64,000 nt of DNA from Planosporangium flavigriseum (lineage in GTDB: Bacteria; Actinomycetota; Actinomycetes; Mycobacteriales; Micromonosporaceae). Position numbers and translations under genes: made by a program. Every line of letters begins with the position of its first letter. Position 1 is the first letter of the stretch. The stretch covers positions 310,001 to 374,000 of the forward strand of contig NZ_JAATVW010000002.1 in the NCBI RefSeq assembly GCF_011947225.1. The letters are read 5' to 3'. Below are positions 51,405-59,021 of this stretch, one piece after another. Below the pieces are notes generated by a model. That model saw nothing but the letters and a program-made list of their open reading frames with translations. It was not told the origin of the DNA and made no database searches.

Positions 51405-51857
51405 TCAGACGGCCAACTGCCGGCGCACCTCGGCAGCGACCCTGCCGCCCTCGGCCCGTCCGGCTACCGCGGCCTGGGCCGCCTTCATGGCCGGCCCCAT
51501 CCCCTTGGGCCCCGCGAAGTCCCCGGCGGCGAGCGCCGTCGCGACGATGTCCGCCAACTCCTGATCCGACAACTGGGACGGCAAGTACCGGTCGAGAATC
51601 TCCTCCTCGGCGCGCTCCTTGTCGGCCTGCTCGGTGCGGCCGGCGTCGGCGAACGCGGTGGCCGCCTCCCGACGCTTCTTGGCCTCCTTGGTCAGTACGG
51701 CCAGCACCTCGTCGTCGGCGAGCTCCCGGGCGGAGGCGCCGGCCACCTCGGCGGCTCGAACAGCGGCGATCGCCATCCGCAGCGTCGATGTCACCAGCTC
51801 GTCACGCGCCTTCATCGCGGCGCGTAGATCATCTTCCAACCGTCCCTTGAGCGTCAT
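51405..51857 (-). CDS. GatB/YqeY domain protein
   Basis: A 150-residue protein of the YqeY family, which resembles the tRNA-binding tail of GatB. It starts MTLKGRLEDDLRAAMKARDE, with ILDRYLPSQLSDQELADIV near 88-106 and GPKGMGPAMKAAQAAVAG near 115-132. The molecular role is unclear. TAGCTT lies eight bases before the ATG, so a very short leader is likely. It is divergent from the metallophosphoesterase. Confidence 0.9.
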   Translation of the reverse strand: MTLKGRLEDDLRAAMKARDELVTSTLRMAIAAVRAAEVAGASARELADDEVLAVLTKEAKKRREAATAFADAGRTEQADKERAEEEILDRYLPSQLSDQELADIVATALAAGDFAGPKGMGPAMKAAQAAVAGRAEGGRVAAEVRRQLAV

Positions 51858-51899
51858 AACTAAGAAAGCTACCGAAGCCGGGTTGCAACTGCCGCCCGA

Positions 51900-51905
51900 T
51901 AATCT
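51900..51905 (+). promoter_or_regulatory. Putative -10 box, leaderless start of the metallophosphoesterase gene
   Basis: TAATCT with seven bases (GGCAGGC) to the ATG at 51913. Confidence 0.5.
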
Positions 51906-51912
51906 GGCAGGC

Positions 51913-52809
51913 ATGGCCAAGCGATCTACTTTCCGCCGCGTGGCAGTGGGCACCACCGTGCTCGGCGCCGCCACGCTCGCGTACGCCTCGCTCGTCGAGC
52001 GCAACCTGTTCACGCTGCGCCGCTTCGACGTGCCGGTACTCGCCCCGGACGCGGAACCGCTGCGGATCCTGCACCTGTCCGACCTGCACCTGACTCCCGG
52101 GCAGCACAGAAAGCAGCGTTGGGTCGCCGAACTGGCCGCCACCGACCCCGACCTGGTCGTGGTGACCGGCGACAATATGGCCCATGTCGATGCGGTGCCG
52201 GCCGTGCTCCGATCCTTCGGGCCACTGTTCGACCGGCCCGGCGCGTTCGTGTTCGGCTCCAACGACTACCGGGGGCCGGTGCTGAAGAACCCCTTCTCGT
52301 ACTTGCAGCGCGACCGGGAGTACGTGCAGGGTGCGGCGCTGCCGGCCGAGGAGTTGCGGGATGCGCTCACCGGGGCCGGCTGGGTCGACCTGAACAACGC
52401 GCGTACCACGATCAAGGCCGGCGGCCGCGCCATCGAACTGGTCGGCGTCGACGATCCGCACGTCGGACGCGACGACTATCCGGCGGTGGCCGGCCCGGCC
52501 GACCCGACGGCGGACGTACGCATCGCCCTGACGCACTCACCGGAACCGCCGGTCCTCAACGCGATGGCCGCCGACGGGTTCGACCTGATCCTTGCCGGGC
52601 ACACCCACGGGGGCCAGGTGTGCGTGCCCTTTGTGGGCGCGCTGGTCACCAACTGCGGACTGGATCGGCGAATGGCCAAGGGGCTGCGCCGCTGGCCCGG
52701 CTCGGACGCGCTGCTGCACGTGTCGGCCGGGTTGGGTACCCATCCGACGGCGCCGGTCCGCTTCGCCTGCCCGCCTGAGGCTTCGGTGCTCACGTTGATT
52801 CCACGATGA
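51913..52809 (+). CDS. Metallophosphoesterase (Rv3683-like)
   Basis: A 298-residue calcineurin-like phosphoesterase with an N-terminal hydrophobic segment (about 10-28). Metal ligands are in HLSDLHLTPG near 58-67, VVVTGDNMAH near 82-91, FGSNDYRG (in place of the usual GNHD) near 115, THSPEPP near 212 and LAGHTHGGQV near 232. The substrate is unknown. Its stop overlaps the next start (ATGA at 52806-52809). It closes the segment shared with the M. tuberculosis crp-ponA2 region. Confidence 0.9.
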   Translation: MAKRSTFRRVAVGTTVLGAATLAYASLVERNLFTLRRFDVPVLAPDAEPLRILHLSDLHLTPGQHRKQRWVAELAATDPDLVVVTGDNMAHVDAVPAVLRSFGPLFDRPGAFVFGSNDYRGPVLKNPFSYLQRDREYVQGAALPAEELRDALTGAGWVDLNNARTTIKAGGRAIELVGVDDPHVGRDDYPAVAGPADPTADVRIALTHSPEPPVLNAMAADGFDLILAGHTHGGQVCVPFVGALVTNCGLDRRMAKGLRRWPGSDALLHVSAGLGTHPTAPVRFACPPEASVLTLIPR

Positions 52810-53951
52810 GCACTGATCCACTCACTTCACCTGTCATCCGCCGCTGGCCCCGGCGCACCGCCTACGGGCTGGCGGGCCTCGCCCTGCTGGTCCCGACCAG
52901 TACCGCCAGCGCCGGTTGGTACTTCGCCAACCAGGTCGTCGACGCCCGGCCGCGGGAGTACCCCCTCGAAGTCCGGGGTTTCGACGGCGAACTGGTGACG
53001 TTGACCCGCACCGAGGACACCGAACTCGACGTGCCCTACGCGCTGCTCTGGCCGACCGGGCACGGCCGGCTCGGTTCGGTCGTACGCGTGGACCGGGGCA
53101 CCGTCGTCCGCCATGTGGACGAGATCACCCGGGGCACGCTGCAGGCCGGGGTTCGGGCAGCCACCAGCAGCGCGGTCTTCGACGGGGATCCGCTGACCGC
53201 GCGAGGCCTGAACTTCGACGAGGTGACGGTGCCCGGCGAGCTGGGCCCACTGCCCGCGTGGCTGATCCCCGGCACGTCGTCGACCTGGGCGATCGCCGTG
53301 CACGGGCGGGGCGGGACCAGGGCCGAGGCGCTGCGCGCGCTGCCGACGCTGGCCGAGCTCGGGGCGCCGACGCTGGTCATCACGTACCGCAACGACGAGG
53401 GCGCGCCACCCAGCCCGGACCGCCGCTACCACCTGGGCGGGACCGAGTGGCACGACGTGGCGGCCGCCATCCGGTACGCGCGCTCACACGGCGCCTCGGA
53501 CGTCATCCTGTACGGCTGGTCCATGGGCGGGGCGGCGACGATGATGGCGCTCCGGCACGCCCCGGAAGCCGACTCGGTACGGGCCGTCGTCATGGACTGC
53601 CCGGCGCTGGACTGGACGTCGACGCTGCGCCTCAACGGCCGGCGGCGCAACCTCCCGCCGCCGCTGATCTGGGCCGCGATGCGGCTGGTGGAGCAGCGCA
53701 TCGGCGCCCCGCTGGCCGAGCTCAACCAGGTACGCCACGCCGGCTCGCTGCGCGTACCGACGCTGATCTTCCTCGACGGCGACGACCTGGTCGTCGACCC
53801 GGAGCCGACCCGGCATTTCGCCCGGTTACGCCCTAACCTGGTGCGACTGGTGGAGACCGGGGGCGGCGGACACACCCGATCATGGAACGTGGAGCCGGCC
53901 CGGTACGAGGCTGAACTGGCCGGTTTTCTGCGGAACGTTCTCGACCGGTGA
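52806..53951 (+). CDS. Alpha/beta hydrolase, membrane-anchored
   Basis: A 381-residue protein. An N-terminal span (about 19-40, YGLAGLALLVPTSTASAGWY) is followed by an ~85-residue lead and an alpha/beta hydrolase fold. Nucleophile Ser is in LYGWSMGGAATM near 238, the acid is probably in FLDGDDLVVDP near 325, and His is in GGGGHTRSWN near 355. An oxyanion HGRGG motif lies near 164. Probably a secreted-face esterase or peptidase, substrate unknown. It is translationally coupled to the metallophosphoesterase. Confidence 0.9.
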   Translation: MSTDPLTSPVIRRWPRRTAYGLAGLALLVPTSTASAGWYFANQVVDARPREYPLEVRGFDGELVTLTRTEDTELDVPYALLWPTGHGRLGSVVRVDRGTVVRHVDEITRGTLQAGVRAATSSAVFDGDPLTARGLNFDEVTVPGELGPLPAWLIPGTSSTWAIAVHGRGGTRAEALRALPTLAELGAPTLVITYRNDEGAPPSPDRRYHLGGTEWHDVAAAIRYARSHGASDVILYGWSMGGAATMMALRHAPEADSVRAVVMDCPALDWTSTLRLNGRRRNLPPPLIWAAMRLVEQRIGAPLAELNQVRHAGSLRVPTLIFLDGDDLVVDPEPTRHFARLRPNLVRLVETGGGGHTRSWNVEPARYEAELAGFLRNVLDR

Positions 53952-54000
53952 TACCCCGAGTTGCTCGTGGCGCTCAGTAAGCTACTATTGCTCGGCACGC

Positions 54001-54074
<74 letters not shown>

Positions 54075-54079
54075 CAGAG

Positions 54080-54123
54080 CAGTACGAGAAGGGCCCCTCT
54101 CCGGAGGGGCCCTTCTCGTACTG
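54080..54123. terminator. Perfect 20-bp hairpin after tRNA-Pro
   Basis: Arms 54080-54099 and 54104-54123 pair without a mismatch around loop TCCG. It lies six bases after the tRNA and 30 before the stop of the convergent aldo/keto reductase, so it can serve both. Confidence 0.85.
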
Positions 54124-54152
54124 CCAGGTCGCTCAGCGTCGACCCTGAGCGA

Positions 54153-55085
54153 TCATTCCGACGCCCGGGTCAACCGCTGGATCTCAGCGTCGGTCAGCCG
54201 TAGCTGCGCCACCCCGAGCAGGTCGGGCAACTGCTCCACGGTACGGGCGCTGGCCAGGGGCGCGACCACGGTCGGCTGGGCGGCGAGCCATGCCAGCGCG
54301 ACGGTCGCCACCGCCGTGTCGTGCGCCGCGGCCACCTCGTCCAGGGCTGCGAGCACCCGGCGACCCCGCTCGTCGAGGTAGGCGGCGGCACCGCTGGCAC
54401 GCGGACTGTCCCCAGCGGCGCCGTCCCGGTACTTGCCGGTGAGGAAGCCGCTGGCCAGGGCGTAGTACGGCACGACCGACAGGCCCTCACGAGCGGCGAG
54501 TCCGGCGATGCTTCCCTCGAATCTGTCGCGCTCCACCAGGTTGTAGTGCGGCTGGAGCGCGACGATCCGGGGCAGGCCCCCGGCGTCAGTGATCTTCAGC
54601 CACTCCGCCAGCCGCTCTGCGGTGTAGTTGGACGCGGCGATGTAGCGCACCTTGCCCTCGCGTACCAGCTCGCCGAAGGCGGAGACGGTCTCCTCCAGCG
54701 GCGTGTCCGGGTCGTCGAAGTGCGCGTAGTACAGGTCGACATGGTCGGTCTGCAGCCGGCGCAGAGACGCGTCGATGGCCCGTCGAATTGTGGGCCGCGA
54801 CAGCCCCTTCGCCTCGGGATGCTGGCTGACCTTCGTGGCCACCACCATCTGGTCGCGGTTGCCCCGAGCCGCCATCCAGCGGCCGATGATGGTCTCGGAC
54901 TCGCCGCCGGAGTTGCCCGGCACCCACGCGGAGTAGCTGTCGGCGGTGTCGATGAAGTTTCCGCCGGCCTGCGCGTACGCGTCGAGCACGGCGAACGACT
55001 GCTCCTCGTCCGCCGTCCAGCCGAATACGTTGCCGCCCAGGGCGAGGGGGAAGACTTCCAGGTCCGTGTTGTTGATGCGCGGCAT
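54153..55085 (-). CDS. Aldo/keto reductase
   Basis: A 310-residue NADPH-dependent oxidoreductase of the YghZ/Tas-like AKR group. Landmarks are LALGGNVFGWT near 14-24, GGNFIDTADSYSAW with catalytic Asp/Tyr near 41-54, VATKVSQHPEAKG with the active-site Lys near 84, VDLYYAHFDDPDTPLEE near 116 and IAASNYTAERLAEWL near 150. GAGAGGG lies about nine bases before the ATG. The substrate is unknown. It converges on the tRNA-Pro terminator. Confidence 0.93.
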   Translation of the reverse strand: MPRINNTDLEVFPLALGGNVFGWTADEEQSFAVLDAYAQAGGNFIDTADSYSAWVPGNSGGESETIIGRWMAARGNRDQMVVATKVSQHPEAKGLSRPTIRRAIDASLRRLQTDHVDLYYAHFDDPDTPLEETVSAFGELVREGKVRYIAASNYTAERLAEWLKITDAGGLPRIVALQPHYNLVERDRFEGSIAGLAAREGLSVVPYYALASGFLTGKYRDGAAGDSPRASGAAAYLDERGRRVLAALDEVAAAHDTAVATVALAWLAAQPTVVAPLASARTVEQLPDLLGVAQLRLTDAEIQRLTRASE

Positions 55086-55203
55086 GCGGTGGGACCCTCT
55101 CGTGCTCTCGGTCGATCAGCGATAACGGGTCGATCATGCTCCCCTACCGGGACCGAACGGCCTATGATCCCACTCACGCGACTGCACGCCACGCGAAACG
55201 TCA

Positions 55204-56721
55204 CTACGCGGGTACGGCCGGCCGCGCCGCCGCCGACGCCATTGCCCGCAACTGCTCAGCGGGTAGGTGCTCGCGCAATTGTGGGAACTCCAAACGCTCC
55301 TCGTTGCGGGCGTGGGCGGTCACGGCGTCCCGCAGGTCCCCGATCGCGGCGGCAATGCCCTCCTCGCTGACGTCGGCGTCGATCAACGGGGTCAGCAGCT
55401 CGTTGATCTTGCGTTCCTCGTCGATCAGGTCGCGCACCACGTTGAACCCGCCGACGATCCGGTCGCGGGCCAGCGGGTGCACCAGCTCCCCCTCCGCACC
55501 CTCGTGTGCGCGGAGCAGGTCGACCAGTTCGGCCCATACCGACTGCCGGCGCTCGTCGGTCGCCACGTCGAACTCTCCGAACAGCGCCTCGATGCGCCGG
55601 TGCTGCTCCGTGAGTACGTCGATCAGATCGCGCTCACCGGAGATCGCCGGAGCGTTCTCCAGCCGCTCATTGACCTCGCGGACCTCGGGTACCTCCCGCA
55701 TGGCGGCGGAGCCGACGGTGTCCGGGGCGAGCCGGGCGGCGAGCAGCCGGCGCAGGAACGCCCGGTTCTCCTCGAACCCGAGCGGCTCGGGCAGGCCGCT
55801 GCCGACGACCTCGTCGGCGTCGCGGTCTTCGAAGCGGCGCAGCAGATCCCGGGCCAGCTGCAGGCGCGCCAACTCCATGTCCAGGTACAGCTCCCACACC
55901 GCCCGTAGCCGTGGGTCGGTCTCCTGCTGCAGGAACGAGTAGTACAGGTAGCACTCGTTGTACTCGTGCAGCACGAGTTGCCGCCACGGGCTCGCGTTGG
56001 GGTCGACCAGCGCCTGGTGGCGGGTGAGCTGATCGCGCTCCTCCTGGCTGATCTCCCGGTAGGTCGGCCGGGTCGCTGGGTCGACGTAGTCGGGGGCGGC
56101 GCTGCGGTAGAACGCCCGCATCAACTGCTCCACCGACAGCAGCGTCAACGCGTTCAGGTCCGAGATGGGGGCCGTGGTCGGCTCACGGCGGCCCTCCCCT
56201 TCGACCGGGACCGCGCCGGGCTCGGGCCGCTCGGGAAGCACGTCGGTCAGCTCATCGGCGACCTGCTCGGCCCGGCGCCGCCGGAACAGCTCCAGTACAT
56301 CGGCGTACCGGTACAGATGGTCGAAGTCCTCCAGCGCATCGGACTCGTAGACCTCGCGACGATGCGGGTCGGGCTCCCCGCGAGCCAGCCACGAGTCCAG
56401 TTCCACCGCGGCGAGCTCGTAGTCGAGCGCCCGGTCCACGACGCTGCCAGTCTCCGGAAGCAGCCGGTCGACGACCCGGTGTTGCTGCTCCGAGAGGGAT
56501 CCGAGGTAGTCCATCTCCCGGCGGATATCCGAGTCGGCGTGGTTGCGGGCGATCTGGTACTCGAACTGGATCGCCTCGTTCTCGGCGCCGTTCACGGCGA
56601 TGATCCGGCAGGTGGCGTACGGATCGGCGCTCTCCGTGTCGATCGGCGCGACGTCGAGTTCACGCCAGTCGCGCGTCTGGCGTTCCAACGGGATGCCGTT
56701 GTACTCGAGGGGATTGAACAC
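55204..56721 (-). CDS. Two-domain ferritin-like/hemerythrin HHE protein
   Basis: About 505 residues. The C-terminal third (about 360-485) has hemerythrin HHE landmarks: TEQHRRIEALFGEF, LLRAHEGAEGELVHPLARD, INELLTPLIDAD and AVTAHARNEERLEFPQLREH, supplying His/Glu ligands for a di-iron site. The middle (about 245-300) has HEYNECYLYYSFLQQETDPR and LYLDMELARLQLARDLLRRF, which looks like a separate four-helix ferritin-like module. It may sense or detoxify oxygen or NO. The GTG at 56721 is chosen because AGGAGAGG lies directly upstream. Confidence 0.75.
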   Translation of the reverse strand: MFNPLEYNGIPLERQTRDWRELDVAPIDTESADPYATCRIIAVNGAENEAIQFEYQIARNHADSDIRREMDYLGSLSEQQHRVVDRLLPETGSVVDRALDYELAAVELDSWLARGEPDPHRREVYESDALEDFDHLYRYADVLELFRRRRAEQVADELTDVLPERPEPGAVPVEGEGRREPTTAPISDLNALTLLSVEQLMRAFYRSAAPDYVDPATRPTYREISQEERDQLTRHQALVDPNASPWRQLVLHEYNECYLYYSFLQQETDPRLRAVWELYLDMELARLQLARDLLRRFEDRDADEVVGSGLPEPLGFEENRAFLRRLLAARLAPDTVGSAAMREVPEVREVNERLENAPAISGERDLIDVLTEQHRRIEALFGEFDVATDERRQSVWAELVDLLRAHEGAEGELVHPLARDRIVGGFNVVRDLIDEERKINELLTPLIDADVSEEGIAAAIGDLRDAVTAHARNEERLEFPQLREHLPAEQLRAMASAAARPAVPA

Positions 56722-56879
56722 GGCCTCTCCTGGCACTTGGTCGCGGTGAGCGGACGCCGACAGCGCACCGCCCAGGTCGGATCGGCCCCCTTCTACCCTT
56801 CGTCACTGGCCGAAACCTCCGCGCGCGACCTAATCAACGTCCGGGTTGCAGGTACAGGCCTCGCGTACAGGGTTGAACT

Positions 56880-58265
56880 GTGACATCGCGGGTAGGCCCG
56901 CCCGACATGAGCGCGCTGGCGGGTTCCGCCTGGCCGCCTGAGCAGCTGGTCTATCAGGTTGATCTGTCGACCGAGATGCTGCGGGCGGGGGTGCATGCCG
57001 TTGACGGCCGGGAGTGGGCGGACCCGACGACGAAGCGGCGCACCTGGTGGACGCGGCGGCGTGGCCTGGACGCCGGAATACCGCGGCAGCGGGTGGCGGA
57101 CGTGCGTGCCGACGAGGTCGCGGCCTGGATGACCGGTGCCTACAGCCGGCCGCAGTACCCGGCGGTCGTCGTCGGGTCTCCGCACGTCGGCGCGCTGCAC
57201 CTGGCCGCGGCCCTCGGGGCGCCGTGGCTGCCGGCCGGGTTTCGGCTGTCGGTGCGCTGCTCCCCCACCGAGGCGAGGCGACCGCAGCCGGCGCTGCGCC
57301 AGGGCCGGGTGATCGCCTCTCACCTTCTCGAGGCGGACCAAGACATCGCCGTATACCAACGCTGCGATCCGATCGGACAAGGCGCGACCGTCAGCGCCAC
57401 TCTCGACTTCTATGTGAAGTGGACGGCCGTACCCGAGCACCTGCGCCGGTTCCTGGCCGAGCGGCTCGCTCCGGGCGGCACCGTCGTCCTGATCCGCGAT
57501 TGCCGGGGGTGGCCCGCGACCCAGCCCGACGACGGGTACCGGTTCCAGGTCGGCACGGTAGGGGCCGGGCTGTCCTGGCCCGACTACTGCCGGCAACTGC
57601 GCCGGCTGAGCGACGAGAGCAGCGACGACTGGGCCGACGACGAGAGCTGGACCGTCCCCGCCCCGGACGGTGGCGACGTGGACGCCGAGCAGGGGATCCA
57701 CCCCGGCCTCCTCGGTGACCTGCGCCGCTGGAGCGGCGACAACGCCAGACGCCTGCGCATCGTCGCGATCACCGACTCGGCCGCGCTCAGCGCGGCGGTC
57801 GCCGACGTGTACCGGTCCTGGCTGCGCGGCGCCGGCAAGACCGGCAACCGGCTCGTCATCGGCTGCGGCGCACTGTTGGATCCGTGGCACGTCGTACGGG
57901 CCGGGCTGGTCCCGTACTGGTTCCCCGGCCCGCTGCACAGCGACGTCGACGCGCTGGAGTACTGGCTGGCCGGCAGCGAGCCGTACCGCACGATCGACCT
58001 GCTGGTGGACCCGCCGGGACGGCTCTCACCGAAGGTCGTGCCGCGCGACCGGCTCTCCGCGCTGACCCGGTTCGCCTGCGAGCGCGGGGTCCTCGACCCG
58101 ACCTGCCGGCGCAACTACCCGCTGGGCATGGTCGACCCGCGGCACATCACCCGCCTGCTCAGCGAGCAGCCCTACGACTCTCCGCCGCCCCAGCCGCTGT
58201 CCACGGCGGCGGCGATCGAGGGGCTGGACCGGCTCGCGCGCTACGGTCGGCTGCTCGTTACGTGA
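56880..58265 (+). CDS. Protein of unknown function, possible Rossmann-like segments
   Basis: About 461 residues with no membrane span, which I cannot place in a family. Segments such as AVVVGSPHVGALHLAAALGA near 97-116 and LAPGGTVVLIRDCRGWP near 197-213 look like strand-turn-helix units of an alpha/beta fold. LVIGCGALLDPWHVVRAGLV near 324-343 is another. The second segment resembles the strand-4 region of SAM methyltransferases, but no clear SAM-binding GxGxG is visible. The start is unclear: GTG at 56880 or ATG at 56907. Confidence 0.65.
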   Translation: MTSRVGPPDMSALAGSAWPPEQLVYQVDLSTEMLRAGVHAVDGREWADPTTKRRTWWTRRRGLDAGIPRQRVADVRADEVAAWMTGAYSRPQYPAVVVGSPHVGALHLAAALGAPWLPAGFRLSVRCSPTEARRPQPALRQGRVIASHLLEADQDIAVYQRCDPIGQGATVSATLDFYVKWTAVPEHLRRFLAERLAPGGTVVLIRDCRGWPATQPDDGYRFQVGTVGAGLSWPDYCRQLRRLSDESSDDWADDESWTVPAPDGGDVDAEQGIHPGLLGDLRRWSGDNARRLRIVAITDSAALSAAVADVYRSWLRGAGKTGNRLVIGCGALLDPWHVVRAGLVPYWFPGPLHSDVDALEYWLAGSEPYRTIDLLVDPPGRLSPKVVPRDRLSALTRFACERGVLDPTCRRNYPLGMVDPRHITRLLSEQPYDSPPPQPLSTAAAIEGLDRLARYGRLLVT

Positions 58266-58341
58266 GGTGCCCTTGTTGGTCAGGAGGGTGCCCCTGTAGG
58301 CGTCTGCACGCTAAGAGGGTGCCCCTCCTGCCGAACAGGGG
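58264..58341. repeat. Intergenic repeat element with GGGTGCCCCT units
   Basis: The gap between the unknown gene and the HD gene is filled by three similar units (GAGGTGCCCTTGT, GAGGGTGCCCCTGT, GAGGGTGCCCCTCCT). It also has short inverted arms (AGGAGGG / CCCTCCT and GCGT / ACGC). It aligns without gaps to 41068-41145 in the cyclase gene. Confidence 0.55.
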
Positions 58342-58352
58342 AAGATGACCGC

Positions 58353-58970
58353 ATGCCGGATCTCCGCGCGCAGTGGCGCGCGCTCGTACCGGGCGCTGAA
58401 GCGCTCGCCGAGGACCTGATTACCCGCTGGTCGCAGCCGCACCGCCACTACCACACGACCGATCATCTGGCTGCGGTCCTCACTGTGGTCGACCGGTACG
58501 CCGACCTGGCCCCGGACGCCGACGCGGTCCGGCTGGCCGCGTGGTTCCACGACGCCGTGTACGACCCGCGGGCGCCGGACAACGAGGAGCGCAGCGCACA
58601 GCTTGCCGAGACCGGGCTGCCCGCTGCCGGCGTGCCGGCCGGGCGGGTCACGGAGACCGCCCGCCTGGTACGCCTGACCGCCGGTCACGCCGTGGCCGAC
58701 GGCGACCGGACCGGCGCTCTTCTCGCCGACGCGGACCTGGCGATCCTCGCCGCCGGGCAACACGACTACGACCGGTACGCGGCCGCGGTGCGCCGGGAGT
58801 ACGCGCACGTGCCCGAGGCGGCGTTCCGGGCCGGCCGCGCCGCCGTACTGGAGAGTCTTCTCGCACTTCCGGCGCTGTTCCGGATCGTGCCGCCGCGGGT
58901 GGAGTGGGAGGACCGGGCACGGGCCAACATCGAGCGCGAACTGAGCGCCCTGCGCCGCGCTTCCCCATGA
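58353..58970 (+). CDS. HD-domain metal-dependent phosphohydrolase-like protein
   Basis: A 205-residue cytoplasmic protein. The metal-binding set is HYHTTDHLAAVL near 32-43 and the HD pair in AWFHDAVYDPRA near 68-79. DNEERSAQLAE and ILLxxD-type Asp in LLADADLAILAAG near 124-136 follow. It matches the small predicted HD phosphohydrolases of actinobacteria, substrate unknown. GGGGAAG lies about 8 bases upstream of the ATG. Its stop codon is inside the 3' hairpin. Confidence 0.85.
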   Translation: MPDLRAQWRALVPGAEALAEDLITRWSQPHRHYHTTDHLAAVLTVVDRYADLAPDADAVRLAAWFHDAVYDPRAPDNEERSAQLAETGLPAAGVPAGRVTETARLVRLTAGHAVADGDRTGALLADADLAILAAGQHDYDRYAAAVRREYAHVPEAAFRAGRAAVLESLLALPALFRIVPPRVEWEDRARANIERELSALRRASP

Positions 58971-59016
58971 TCACGGGAACTTTGCCGTCTGGAGACGGAA
59001 AAGCTCCCGTGATCAT
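58967..59016. terminator. Long imperfect hairpin between the HD gene and the glucosidase gene
   Basis: A 50-base inverted repeat (24 pairs with two mismatches by hand, loop GG) that begins ATGATCACGGGA and ends TCCCGTGATCAT. It contains the HD stop codon and stops six bases before the convergent glucosidase stop. Confidence 0.75.
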
Positions 59017-59021
59017 GAAAG

